64,000 nt of DNA from Mesorhizobium sp. M2A.F.Ca.ET.046.03.2.1 (GTDB lineage: Bacteria; Pseudomonadota; Alphaproteobacteria; Rhizobiales; Rhizobiaceae), in assembly GCF_003952425.1 (NCBI RefSeq), contig NZ_CP034449.1:3162001-3226000 (forward strand), read 5' to 3'. The notes beneath the pieces were generated by a model. That model was not told where the DNA came from, made no database searches, and saw only the letters and a program-made list of their open reading frames with translations. The stretch's first letter is position 1; every line of letters starts with the position of its first letter. Both the position numbers and the translations under genes were made by a program. Shown piece by piece: positions 45,141-52,953 of the stretch.

Positions 45141-45300
45141 GGCCCCCCTCTCTGCCCTGCCGGGCATCTCCCCCTCAAGGGGGAGGTCAGCAGTTCAGGC
45201 GCCCCGATGGCCTTGCCGCGCTGGAGATTGGCGAAGGCCGGGTTGGCATCCAATCTCCCCCTTGAGGGGGAGATGGCCGGCAGGCCAGAGAGGGGAGCCT
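45141..45300. repeat. Palindromic repeat (CATCTCCCCCTCAAGGGGGAG)
   Basis: Outer arms are GGCCCCCCTCTCTGCCCTGC on the left and GGCCAGAGAGGGGAGCC on the right; inner arms CATCTCCCCCTC and GAGGGGGAGATG each close a short hairpin. It lies between ccmA and ccmB. The ccmB frame is open right through it, so some annotation may extend ccmB into the repeat. Confidence 0.83.
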
Positions 45301-45320
45301 GGGCGCAGGCATGTCAAATC

Positions 45321-45986
45321 ATGCTAGCCCTCTTCCTCCGCGACATCCGCCTTTCCATCCGCGCCGGCGGCGGGGCGCTGGTCGGCGTCATCTTCTTCCT
45401 CGCCGTCATCGTCACCATCCCCTTCGGCGTCGGACCCGACCTCAACCTGTTGTCGCGCATCGGCCCGGCGATCCTGTGGATCGCGGCGCTGCTCGCCTGC
45501 CTGCTCGGGCTCGATCGCCTCTTCCAGGCCGACCGCGAGGACGGCTCGCTCGATCTTCTTGTCCTCAACGGCGACCGGCACATGCTGGCGCTGACGGTGC
45601 TGACGAAATGCCTGGCGCACTGGGCGGGCAGCGTGCTGCCGCTGGTGGTCGCCGCTCCCTTGCTCGGCCTGTTCATGAACATGGAGCCGCTGGGCATCGG
45701 GGCCACGGCGCTGACGCTGCTTATCGGCACGCCTGCCATCACCTTCATCGGCGCCGCGGGTGCGGCGGTAGCCGTGGCGCTGCCGCGCGGCGGGCTGCTG
45801 ATTTCGGTGCTGGTGCTGCCGCTCACCATCCCGGTGCTGATCTTCGGCGTTTCGGCAAGCTATGGCGCCGTCGCCGATCCGGCCCCGTTCCTGCAGCCCT
45901 TCCTCATTCTTGCCGCGCTGACGCTGTTTCTTGCCGTGGTCGGGCCGCTGGCGGCGGCGTTGGCGCTGCGACACGGGACGGATTGA
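45321..45986 (+). CDS. ccmB: Heme exporter protein CcmB
   Basis: A 221-residue membrane subunit of the CcmAB exporter. The ATG at 45321 starts MLALFLRDIRLSIRAGGGAL, the normal N-terminus and length; the frame also stays open upstream to 45126 through the palindromic repeat. Six hydrophobic segments are seen, and the diagnostic stretch DRLFQADREDGSLDLLVLNG is at about residues 63-82. The next gene should be ccmC, but it is not there. Confidence 0.94.
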   Translation: MLALFLRDIRLSIRAGGGALVGVIFFLAVIVTIPFGVGPDLNLLSRIGPAILWIAALLACLLGLDRLFQADREDGSLDLLVLNGDRHMLALTVLTKCLAHWAGSVLPLVVAAPLLGLFMNMEPLGIGATALTLLIGTPAITFIGAAGAAVAVALPRGGLLISVLVLPLTIPVLIFGVSASYGAVADPAPFLQPFLILAALTLFLAVVGPLAAALALRHGTD

Positions 45987-46070
45987 GGCGACAAGGACGT
46001 TCATTTCGCTGCGGCGCCGAGACGATTGCGGGAAAGCCGCGGCGGGGCTAGACCAATCCGCGAAAAGCGC

Positions 46071-46150
46071 GAGCGGTTTTTCCGTCCGGAATTGCGTCAG
46101 AACAAGGAAATGGAGCGGATCACTGTCTCTATCAAACGGTGAAACGCTCA
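46071..46150. repeat. Hairpin repeat (GGTTTTTCCGTCCGGAATTGC)
   Basis: GAGCGGTTTTTCCGTCCGGA, ATTGCGTCAGAACAAGGAAA and ATCAAACGGTGAAACGCTC form a typical short rhizobial repeat. A related, inverse unit is at 50254. It occupies the centre of the 218 bp between ccmB and ccmD where ccmC is expected. Confidence 0.65.
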
Positions 46151-46204
46151 GAGGAAAGACATGATCGGAACGATTGGCATGGCGGAGAATGGGGAGCGGT
46201 CGAC

Positions 46205-46372
46205 GTGAGCACGCACGCCCTGTTCGTCACCGCCGCCTACGCCATCACGGGCGTCGTGCTGACCGTGCTGATCGGCTGGATCCTGCTCGATCAGCGGGCG
46301 CGCAAGCGCGAACTCGCGGCGCTCGAAGCGGCCGGTGTGCGTCGGCGTTCGGACAAGGCCGTCAAGCCATGA
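46205..46372 (+). CDS. ccmD: Heme exporter protein CcmD
   Basis: A 55-residue single-span membrane protein that stabilises the CcmABC-CcmE complex. It starts at GTG 46205 (VSTHALFVTAAYAITGVVLT) with GGGGAG nine bases upstream. One membrane helix is followed by the basic DQRARKRELAALEAAGVRRR tail typical of CcmD. It overlaps ccmG by 4 bp (ATGA). Confidence 0.88.
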   Translation: MSTHALFVTAAYAITGVVLTVLIGWILLDQRARKRELAALEAAGVRRRSDKAVKP

Positions 46373-46947
46373 GCACCGGGACCGAAGCGCCTGCGCCGCG
46401 CCGCCGCTTGTTCGTGCTTTTGCCGCTGCTGGTGTTCCTGGGACTGGCGGGGCTGTTCCTGTCGCAGCTTCTGTCGGGCCGCGATGTCGCCGAAATTCCC
46501 TCGGCGCTGATCGGCCTGCCGGCGCCGCAGACCAGTCTCCCGCCGCTGGAAGGGGTGAACCTGCCGGGGCTCGATTCCAAAAGTTTTGCCGGCAGGGTGA
46601 CGCTCGTCAATGTGTTCGCGTCCTGGTGCGCGCCGTGCCGCGAAGAGCATCCGGTGCTGCTCGGCCTGTCGCAGGACAAGCGCTTCACGCTTACGGCGCT
46701 GAACTACAAGGACCAGCCGGAAAACGCCCGCCGCTTCCTCGGCGATCTCGGCAATCCCTATCAGGCGATCGGCGTCGACCCGGCCGGACGCGCGGCGATC
46801 GACTGGGGTGTCTACGGCGTGCCGGAAACCTTCGTCATCGGCAAGGACGGCAAGATCGCCTACAAGCATGTCGGGCCGCTGACACCCGACTCCGTGAGGA
46901 CGCTGCTGTTGCCACAGATCGAGAAGGCCTTGGCGGCGCCGGGTTGA
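46369..46947 (+). CDS. ccmG: Thiol:disulfide interchange protein CcmG/CycY
   Basis: A 192-residue membrane-anchored periplasmic thioredoxin-like protein that reduces apocytochrome c cysteines. A single N-terminal helix (residues 13-33) anchors it. The active site is WCAPC at 86-90 within LVNVFASWCAPCREEHPVLL, and the cis-proline segment is WGVYGVPETFVIGKDGKIAY. Its start overlaps ccmD by 4 bp. An R2-type repeat follows the stop. Confidence 0.95.
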   Translation: MSTGTEAPAPRRRLFVLLPLLVFLGLAGLFLSQLLSGRDVAEIPSALIGLPAPQTSLPPLEGVNLPGLDSKSFAGRVTLVNVFASWCAPCREEHPVLLGLSQDKRFTLTALNYKDQPENARRFLGDLGNPYQAIGVDPAGRAAIDWGVYGVPETFVIGKDGKIAYKHVGPLTPDSVRTLLLPQIEKALAAPG

Positions 46948-46950
46948 CGC

Positions 46951-47095
46951 CACCTCATCCGGCCGCTTCGCGGCCACCTTCTCCCCGAGGGGGGAAGAGG
47001 TCGGCGCCGGCGCTTACCTGTTCCTCTCCCCCTCGGGGAAAGGTCGGATTGCCCCGAATTGCCCTTCGCAATTCGGTTGGCGGTCCGGGTGAGGG
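46951..47095. repeat. Interspersed palindromic repeat, family R2
   Basis: CACCTCATCCGGCCGCTTCG, CTTCTCCCCGAGGGGGGAAG, CTCTCCCCCTCGGGGAAAGG and a final GTCCGGGTGAGGG. It separates ccmG from the convergent DUF1127 gene and probably acts as a hairpin at both 3' ends. Confidence 0.78.
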
Positions 47096-47103
47096 CCTGT
47101 CGC

Positions 47104-47268
47104 TCAGCCGTAGATCTGCTTGCGGATCTGGTAGAGCATCTCGGAACGGTCGGCGCGCAGATCGGCGAGATCGCGGCCGGACAGGTTTTCGATTTCGGCG
47201 ACGAGGCGGTTGTACTGGCGGCGCTTGGCGATGCTGGCGCGAGCGCGGTAGACAAGATTGTCGAACAT
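47104..47268 (-). CDS. DUF1127-family small protein
   Basis: A 54-residue protein: MFDNLVYRARASIAKRRQYN then LSGRDLADLRADRSEMLY and QIRKQIYG. The arginine-rich helix and the LSxRxLxDLxxxRSE pattern define DUF1127. In related alphaproteobacteria such proteins affect RNA stability and phosphate or stress metabolism. AGGAA lies seven bases before the ATG. Three TTGCAA sites are in its upstream region. Confidence 0.88.
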   Translation of the reverse strand: MFDNLVYRARASIAKRRQYNRLVAEIENLSGRDLADLRADRSEMLYQIRKQIYG

Positions 47269-47348
47269 GACAGGGTTCCTTTCATGCCGCGCTGGTGCGG
47301 CCGGTTGTTCCTCCCTGACAATTGCGAGCATGACATAGGAATGGTGCG

Positions 47349-47383
47349 TTGCAAAAGAAAGATGTTGCAATGCACTATTGCAA
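47349..47383. promoter_or_regulatory. Three TTGCAA boxes upstream of the DUF1127 gene
   Basis: TTGCAA, itself a palindrome, occurs at 47349-47354, 47365-47370 and 47378-47383. The cluster lies in the 293-bp divergent gap between the DUF1127 and SMP-30 genes, 80 bp from the former, and could be a regulator-binding array. No regulator can be named. Confidence 0.3.
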
Positions 47384-47561
47384 CCAGCGCATAGCCGGTT
47401 AACCGCGGGTAAGGGGCTCCTGCATCCGGCATGGCGGCCTTTGGCGCTACGCTTCACGCAGTTCTCATCCGTTTTGTCATACAAATTACAGGCCTGCCGT
47501 CTTGCCAGAATGGCCGCGGGCTGGCTTGATCCGTCCGTCACCTGATGCCGGGAGGAAACGC

Positions 47562-48482
47562 ATGGCGGCCGCTGACTATTACGAAATTCTCGATCCGCGC
47601 TTCGCGCGCCTGTTCAACGGCAGCGCGCAGGTGGAAAAGCTGTTCACCGGATGCCGGTGGGCGGAAGGGCCGGCCTGGTTCGCCGCCGGCCGCTATGTCG
47701 TCTGGTCCGACATCCCGAACAACCGCATGCTGCGCTATGACGAGACCGATGGCAGCGTCAGCGTGTTCCGCCAGCCGTCCGGCAATTCCAACGGCAATAC
47801 TGTCGACCGGCAGGGCCGGCTGGTGACGTGCGAGCATTCCGGCCGCCGCGTCAGCCGCACCGAATTCGACGGCTCGACCACCACCATCGCCGACAAGTGG
47901 AAAGGCAAGCGGCTGAACTCGCCCAACGACGTCGTGGTGCGCTCCGACGGCTCGATCTGGTTCACCGATCCGAGCTATGGCATCGACACCGACTATGAGG
48001 GCGACAAGGCCGAAAGCGAGATCGGCGCCTGCAATGTCTACCGGGTCGACCCGGAGACCGGCGATGTCGAGGCCGTCATCACCGACATGGTGCGGCCGAA
48101 CGGGCTCGCCTTCTCGCTGGACGAAAGCCTGCTCTATGTCGCCGACACCGGCCGCACGCATGGCGAGAAGAACCCGGCGCATATACGTGTCTTCACTGTC
48201 GGCAAGCACGGCAAGAAGGTTTCGGGCGGCAAGGTCTTCGCCGACTGCACCGCCGGCCTGTTCGACGGGTTTCGGCTCGATTCCGACGGGCGCATCTGGA
48301 CAAGTGCTGCCGACGGCATCCATTGCTACGACCCGGACGGCACGCTGATCGGCAAGGTCAAGGTGCCGGAAGTGACCGCCAACTGCGTGTTCGGCGGCAA
48401 CAAGCTGAACTGCCTCTACATAGCCGGCACCACCTCGCTCTATATGGTGCGGCTGATGGTGAACGGGGCGAAGACTTTTTGA
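47562..48482 (+). CDS. SMP-30 / gluconolactonase family protein
   Basis: A 306-residue six-bladed beta-propeller sugar lactonase. The metal-binding positions are recognisable as the Glu of RWAEGPAWF, the Asn of LNSPNDVVVRSDGSIWFTDP and the Asp of LFDGFRLDSDGRIW. It has no signal peptide and is presumed cytosolic, opening an aldonolactone in sugar oxidation. GGGAGGA lies eight bases before the ATG. The tautomerase gene follows after 159 bp. Confidence 0.92.
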   Translation: MAAADYYEILDPRFARLFNGSAQVEKLFTGCRWAEGPAWFAAGRYVVWSDIPNNRMLRYDETDGSVSVFRQPSGNSNGNTVDRQGRLVTCEHSGRRVSRTEFDGSTTTIADKWKGKRLNSPNDVVVRSDGSIWFTDPSYGIDTDYEGDKAESEIGACNVYRVDPETGDVEAVITDMVRPNGLAFSLDESLLYVADTGRTHGEKNPAHIRVFTVGKHGKKVSGGKVFADCTAGLFDGFRLDSDGRIWTSAADGIHCYDPDGTLIGKVKVPEVTANCVFGGNKLNCLYIAGTTSLYMVRLMVNGAKTF

Positions 48483-48641
48483 AGCTGTTCAAGGCGCTTC
48501 TTTGGCCTTTGCTGGCCTTTCTGCGCATCCCCGCAGCGCCCGCCGCGCTGCGGTTCCCGCAACCACCGCCATCCGCTTTGCCGGAGCGAATTGCCAAACC
48601 GCCGCCCGACGTCAACCGGCAGAACCCAAGGGGAGGACATC

Positions 48642-48848
48642 ATGCCATTCGTCAACATCCGCATCGTCAAGGAAGTGATCGCCGCCGATCCGGCCGGCAA
48701 GAAGGCTGACATCGCCAAGAAGGTGACTTCGGCCATCATGGAGGCCACCGGGCTTGGCAACAACGATGTCTGGGTTGTGTTCGAGGAGGTCAACGCCCGC
48801 GACTGGTATGTCGGCAAGACCGATGTCGAGACGCTGCGGAAGGGGTAG
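48642..48848 (+). CDS. 4-oxalocrotonate tautomerase family protein
   Basis: A 68-residue tautomerase. The sequence begins MPFVNIRIVKEV, so the N-terminal Met is removed to expose the catalytic proline. The later NDVWVVFEEVNARDWYVGK segment carries the usual hydrophobic and Arg residues of the active site. The ATG follows GGGGAGGAC by a few bases. The substrate is not predictable; an aromatic ring-cleavage product is typical for the family. Confidence 0.9.
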   Translation: MPFVNIRIVKEVIAADPAGKKADIAKKVTSAIMEATGLGNNDVWVVFEEVNARDWYVGKTDVETLRKG

Positions 48849-48853
48849 CTTCT

Positions 48854-49032
48854 TCCTTCTCCCCTTGCGGGAGAAGGTGGCCTCGCGAAGCGAGGTCGGA
48901 TGAGGGGTGTTCCAGCTTGGCGACGCCGTTTGTCCAGCGACGAGGTCGCCAATGCCTCACTTCGCTGGAACACCCCCTCATCCGTCTCGGCGCTGCGCGC
49001 CGATCCACCTTTTCCCACAAGGGGAGAAGGGG
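48854..49032. repeat. Interspersed palindromic repeat, family R2
   Basis: CCTTCTCCCCTTGCGGGAGA, GTCGGATGAGGGGTGTTCC, a unique middle, then GGAACACCCCCTCATCCGTC and CACCTTTTCCCACAAGGGG. It lies between the convergent tautomerase and FMN-reductase genes. Confidence 0.83.
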
Positions 49033-49040
49033 AAGACCGC

Positions 49041-49574
49041 TCATCGTTCGCGAATAAATCTTGCGAAACCCTGCACCGCCTCACGCATCGCCTGGCGGTT
49101 CGAACCCTCTGTCAGGATCGCCTCCATCTCCCCCGGCTTCTTGCCCAGCAGCGCGATCTCCAGCGCCGCCTCCTCATACAGCGCAAACGACATCGTCCGC
49201 ATGATCTCGGCGAGCGCCGCCCGGGCGTAGAGCGAGCGGGTCGAGGCATGCACCAGCATCGCCGGCTTGCCGACGGCGGCGTCGCGCGACACCAGCCAGT
49301 CGAGCGCGTTCTTCATGCCGCCGGGGACGCCATGCGCGTATTCCGGGCAGGAGACGATGACGCCATCGGCACGGGTGACCATCTCGATCAGGCGCGCCGC
49401 TTCGGGCGGCGTGCGCTCGCCCTCATCGTCGGGGTTGAAGATCGGCAGCCGGCCGAGCCCGTCATAGACCTGGACGCTACAGTCGTCAGGGGCATTGGCG
49501 GCCAGGGCGGCAAGCAGGGCCGAATTGGTCGACGCGGCGCGCAGGCTGCCCGATAGGGCGATGATCTCGATCAA
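49041..49574 (-). CDS. NADPH-dependent FMN reductase
   Basis: A 177-residue flavodoxin-like reductase. The FMN phosphate loop is ALSGSLRAASTNSALLAALA at residues 6-25, and the central PEYAHGVPGGMKNALDWLVS block at about 96-115 is diagnostic of the family that includes chromate and azo reductases. The gene overlaps no other and lies in the same direction as the PPOX gene, 36 bp after that gene's stop. Confidence 0.92.
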   Translation of the reverse strand: MIEIIALSGSLRAASTNSALLAALAANAPDDCSVQVYDGLGRLPIFNPDDEGERTPPEAARLIEMVTRADGVIVSCPEYAHGVPGGMKNALDWLVSRDAAVGKPAMLVHASTRSLYARAALAEIMRTMSFALYEEAALEIALLGKKPGEMEAILTEGSNRQAMREAVQGFARFIRER

Positions 49575-49610
49575 GGGAGGCCCGGACGAAGAGTGAGTCG
49601 TCAGGCGAGG

Positions 49611-50231
49611 CTACCACATGGTCTGCCGGTAATCGTCGTCCAGCTCGCGGTCGATCTCGCCGGCGCGTTCTGACAGCGCCAGCTGGTCGCGGATGATCTG
49701 GCCGAGCGTCGGCAGCGTCGCGCGGTCGTACCAGGTCTCCGGCTTCCAAAGATCGGAGCGCATGAAGGCCTTTGCGCAGTGCATATAGGCGGCCTTGACC
49801 GTCACCACGATGACGCTCTGGGGCTCCTTGCCGTCGACCGCCAGGCGTTCGCGCAAGGTGGGATCGACGGTGATGCGGGCGTCGCCATTGACGCGCAGCG
49901 TCTCGTTCATGCCGGGGATCAGGAAAAGCAGTCCAACCGACGGGTTGCGGATGATGTTTTCCAGCGTGTCCAGCCGGTTGTTGCCGGGGCGGTCGGGGAT
50001 GGCGATGGTGTTGTTGTCGAGGATGGCGGCGAAGCCGGGCTTGTCGCCCTTCGGTGTGACGTCGGCATTGCTGGCGCCGTCGGAGGAACCGATCAGCACG
50101 AAGGGGCTCTTGCCGATGAAGGAGCGGCAATGGCCGTCGAGGCTCTTCAGTTCCTTGCGGATCGAGCCGTCGGTCGGCCGGGGCGTCTTGTAGATCGTCC
50201 TCAGCTCGTCATGCGTGGTGAGAAATTCCAT
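49611..50231 (-). CDS. Pyridoxamine-5'-phosphate-oxidase-like flavoprotein
   Basis: A 206-residue PPOX-class FMN protein, of the MSMEG_1061-like subgroup. Features are the split-barrel stretch FVLIGSSDGASNADVTPKGD, the FMN-contacting IAIPDRPGNNRLDTLENIIR, and VGLLFLIPGMNETLRVNGDA, followed by AAYMHCAKAFMRSDLW. The substrate is unknown. ATG 50231 follows a GGGGGGA site. Confidence 0.9.
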   Translation of the reverse strand: MEFLTTHDELRTIYKTPRPTDGSIRKELKSLDGHCRSFIGKSPFVLIGSSDGASNADVTPKGDKPGFAAILDNNTIAIPDRPGNNRLDTLENIIRNPSVGLLFLIPGMNETLRVNGDARITVDPTLRERLAVDGKEPQSVIVVTVKAAYMHCAKAFMRSDLWKPETWYDRATLPTLGQIIRDQLALSERAGEIDRELDDDYRQTMW

Positions 50232-50253
50232 GCCGTCCCCCCTTATTCCGGCG

Positions 50254-50295
50254 CAATTCCGGACGGAAAACCGCGTCACACTTTTCCTGGAATTG
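50254..50295. repeat. Hairpin repeat between PPOX and yciB
   Basis: CAATTCCGGACGGAAAACCG at the left and TTTTCCTGGAATTG at the right pair at their CAATTCC/GGAATTG ends. It is an inverse relative of the unit at 46071. Confidence 0.65.
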
Positions 50296-50297
50296 CT

Positions 50298-50954
50298 TTA
50301 GTTCCCGGCCTTCTCTTCCTTGGCTTTTTCCTCGAGCGAGTGGCGCATGATCAGCGGCATCTGGCTGAAGGTGAACAGCAAGGTGATCGGGATCGTGCCC
50401 CAGACCTTGAAATATAGCCAGGTCGCCTCGGAGAAGTTACGCCACATCACCTCGTTGAGCACGGCCAGGAACAGGAAGAAAAGGCCCCAGCGGAAGGTCA
50501 GCTTGCGCCAGCCCTCGGCATCGAGCTGAAAGGCGGAATCGAAGACGTAGCCGAGCAGCGAGCGGCCGAACAGCAGCCCGCCGAGCAGGGTTACGCCGAA
50601 CAGCGAGTTGATGATCGTCGGCTTCATGAAAGCGAAGGTCTTGTCCTGCAGGTAAAGCGCCAGCGCGCCGAAGACGAAGACGACGATCGCCGAGACCAGC
50701 GGCATCAGCGGCAGGCTGCGCGTGAGCAGCCAGGAGACGCCGAGCGAAAGCGCGGTCGCGACCATGAAGAAGGCCGTGGCGATCAGGATCGGCTCGCCGA
50801 GATGGGCAAGCACCGGGAATTTCTCGGCCAGCCACTCGCCACGGATGGTGGTGAAGAAGAACACCAGGCCCGGCCCAAGCTCGAGCAGGAATTTCAGGCC
50901 GGGGTTCATCGGCTTGCGGCGTGGATCGGACGGGTCGCGTTCGAGGATGTTCAT
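50298..50954 (-). CDS. yciB: Inner-membrane-spanning protein YciB (septation protein A)
   Basis: A 218-residue membrane protein of the YciB/IspZ family needed for normal cell division and envelope in Shigella. The family features are [20 protein letters not shown] at the start, [21 protein letters not shown] in the middle and the [20 protein letters not shown] motif near the end. It follows ftsY on the same strand, with a 63-bp gap containing a hairpin repeat. Confidence 0.94.
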   Translation of the reverse strand: MNILERDPSDPRRKPMNPGLKFLLELGPGLVFFFTTIRGEWLAEKFPVLAHLGEPILIATAFFMVATALSLGVSWLLTRSLPLMPLVSAIVVFVFGALALYLQDKTFAFMKPTIINSLFGVTLLGGLLFGRSLLGYVFDSAFQLDAEGWRKLTFRWGLFFLFLAVLNEVMWRNFSEATWLYFKVWGTIPITLLFTFSQMPLIMRHSLEEKAKEEKAGN

Positions 50955-50970
50955 AAAAACCCTTCTTGCG

Positions 50971-51012
50971 CATGATCTGGCCGAAAAGCGGGCGGCTTTC
51001 CAAGATCACGCC
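50971..51012. repeat. Degenerate hairpin repeat between yciB and ftsY
   Basis: GCATGATCTGGCCGAAAAGC, then GGGCGGCTTTCCAAGATCAC and GC. It resembles the unit at 14474 but has several mismatches. It would lie in the ftsY-yciB transcript. Confidence 0.5.
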
Positions 51013-51017
51013 TTTGT

Positions 51018-52940
51018 TCAGGCGACGCCGGCGATCGCTCTGGCAAATTCGCTGGCCGAAAACGGTTCGAGGTCATCGACCTGCTCGCCGACGCCAATGA
51101 AATAGACCGGCAGCCGGTGCTTGGCGGCGATCGCCACCAGAATACCGCCGCGGGCCGTGCCGTCCAGCTTGGTCATCACCAGCCCGTTGACGCCGGCGAC
51201 GTTGCGGAAGATCTCGACCTGGTTCAGCGCATTCTGGCCGGTGGTGGCATCGACCGTCTGCAGCACCGTGTGCGGCGCTTCCGGATCGAGTTTTCCGAGC
51301 ACGCGCACGATCTTCTCCAACTCCGCCATCAGCTCGGTCTTGTTCTGCAGCCGGCCGGCCGTGTCGATGATCAAAACGTCGGAGCCGGCCTCCTTGGCCT
51401 TCTCGAAGGCGTCATAGGCGAGGCCCGCCGCGTCGGCGCCGAGCTTGGTGGCGATGACCGGCGATTTCGTGCGCTCGCCCCAGATCTTCAGCTGCTCGAT
51501 CGCGGCGGCGCGGAAGGTATCGCCGGCGGCCAGCATCACCTTGAGGCCGCCATCGGTGAGCTTGGCGGCCAATTTGCCGATGGTGGTGGTCTTCCCGGTG
51601 CCGTTGACGCCGACGACCAGGATTACATGCGGCTTATGGCTGAGATCGAGCTCGAGCGGTTTTGCCACCGGCATCAGCACCTTCTCCACCTCCGCGGCCA
51701 TCACGGCGCGGACTTCAGAGTCGGAGACGTCGCGGCCGTAGCGGCTGGAGGCGAGCGAGTCGGTGACGCGCAGCGCCGTCTCCACGCCGAGATCGGCGCG
51801 GATCAGCACGTCCTCCAGGTCCTGCAGCGTGTCCTCGTCCAGCTTTCGCTTGGTGAAGACGCCGGCAATGTTGCCGGTGAGCTCGCGGGACGAGCGGGCG
51901 AGCCCTTCGCGCATGCGCTGGAACCAGGAGCGCCTTGGCGCCGGCTCCGAAGTCTTTGCCGGCTCGGCTTTCTGCTCGACCTTCTTTGAGACCGTCACCT
52001 TGCCGGCGGCGGGAGCGGACCGCGGCTCGGGGGTCGGCTGCGAGGCCGGTGCAGGCCCTACCTCCCCCTCGATGGGGGAGGTCCCGAGCGCAGCTCGGGG
52101 GTGGGGGTGACTGGCGCCAGCGTCGGCGCTGTCACCCCGCCCCGCCACTTCGTGGCGACCCTCCCCATCGAGGGGAGGGTGGGGAGCTTCATCCTTCTCG
52201 TCGTCTCTATACGGCGAGAAGGTGCCGGCAGGCGGATGAGGGGCAGCGCGGGCTTCCGAGGATGGCTCGATGGAAGGCGGCGCGGCTGGCGGCACCTCGA
52301 TCGGTGCCGGCGTTTCGGCCGGAACCTCGCTCGGCGGCGTCGGCACCTCCACAGGCGCCGGCTCAGGCAGCGGTTCCGGACGCGAAGGCTCGATATCCGG
52401 CTGAGTCGGCTCAGGGGCGGGCACTTCCTGCGGCGCAGGTTCAGGCGCCGGCGCCGGCGCGGGCTCGGGTCGTGCCGGCGGCACTTCCTCGGGGGCCGGA
52501 GGCTCCGGTATCTGAGGCGCCGGTTGTGGCTCTTCCTCTGGCTCAGGCTGCGGCAGCGGTTCCGGCTCGGCGGGAACGATCGGTTCCGGCGTCGGTGGAA
52601 TGGTGGGCGCGGGCTCGGACTTCGGCTCTTCAGGGGGCGGCTGGTGCGCCGCCCCTACCTCCCCCTCGATGGGGGAGGTCCCTAGCGCGGCTCGGGGGTG
52701 ACCCACGTCGGCGCTGTCACCCCGCCCCGCCACTTCGTGGCGACCCTCCCCATCGAGGGGAGGGTGGGGTGCTGGCTCCTGCTCGCGCGCCAGAATCTCC
52801 GGGGCGGCCTGATCGGCCTCCGGCTTCAGCGCGTCCAGCTGATCCCATTTGATCGGCGGCAGGGGCGCGGCCTCGTCGACGCGCTCCTCGACGACCTCCT
52901 TCTTGCCGAACGAAAATATCTTCTTGAAAAAACCAGCCAT
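51018..52940 (-). CDS. ftsY: Signal recognition particle receptor FtsY, with palindromic inserts
   Basis: A 640-residue SRP receptor GTPase. ATG 52940 starts [20 protein letters not shown], the usual membrane-targeting N-terminus. The first ~320 residues are a Pro/Glu-rich acidic A domain into which two near-identical palindromic repeats are translated in frame, at about residues 58-95 and 253-294 ([20 protein letters not shown] in both). The NG domain starts near residue 325, with GVNGTGKTT near 440, [13 protein letters not shown] and [10 protein letters not shown]. Relatives are normally 100-200 residues shorter. It is followed by yciB and preceded by mtaB. Confidence 0.95.
   Translation of the reverse strand: MAGFFKKIFSFGKKEVVEERVDEAAPLPPIKWDQLDALKPEADQAAPEILAREQEPAPHPPLDGEGRHEVAGRGDSADVGHPRAALGTSPIEGEVGAAHQPPPEEPKSEPAPTIPPTPEPIVPAEPEPLPQPEPEEEPQPAPQIPEPPAPEEVPPARPEPAPAPAPEPAPQEVPAPEPTQPDIEPSRPEPLPEPAPVEVPTPPSEVPAETPAPIEVPPAAPPSIEPSSEARAAPHPPAGTFSPYRDDEKDEAPHPPLDGEGRHEVAGRGDSADAGASHPHPRAALGTSPIEGEVGPAPASQPTPEPRSAPAAGKVTVSKKVEQKAEPAKTSEPAPRRSWFQRMREGLARSSRELTGNIAGVFTKRKLDEDTLQDLEDVLIRADLGVETALRVTDSLASSRYGRDVSDSEVRAVMAAEVEKVLMPVAKPLELDLSHKPHVILVVGVNGTGKTTTIGKLAAKLTDGGLKVMLAAGDTFRAAAIEQLKIWGERTKSPVIATKLGADAAGLAYDAFEKAKEAGSDVLIIDTAGRLQNKTELMAELEKIVRVLGKLDPEAPHTVLQTVDATTGQNALNQVEIFRNVAGVNGLVMTKLDGTARGGILVAIAAKHRLPVYFIGVGEQVDDLEPFSASEFARAIAGVA
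52059..52184. repeat. Palindromic element inside ftsY, copy 1
   Basis: CTACCTCCCCCTCGATGGGG at one end and CGACCCTCCCCATCGAGGGG then AGGGTGGGG at the other. Length 126 bp (42 codons), frame kept. It encodes the second repeat of the FtsY acidic domain. Confidence 0.88.
52656..52769. repeat. Palindromic element inside ftsY, copy 2
   Basis: Same arms as copy 1 (CTACCTCCCCCTCGATGGGG to CATCGAGGGGAGGGTGGGG) but 12 bp shorter in the middle, 114 bp or 38 codons, again in frame. Confidence 0.88.
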
Positions 52941-52953
52941 GCGTCTCGCAGTC

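Noticed and set aside
45126..45320. Longer ccmB start at 45126
   Set aside because: The additional codons are entirely palindromic repeat, and CcmB homologues start at the MLALFLRD position (45321).
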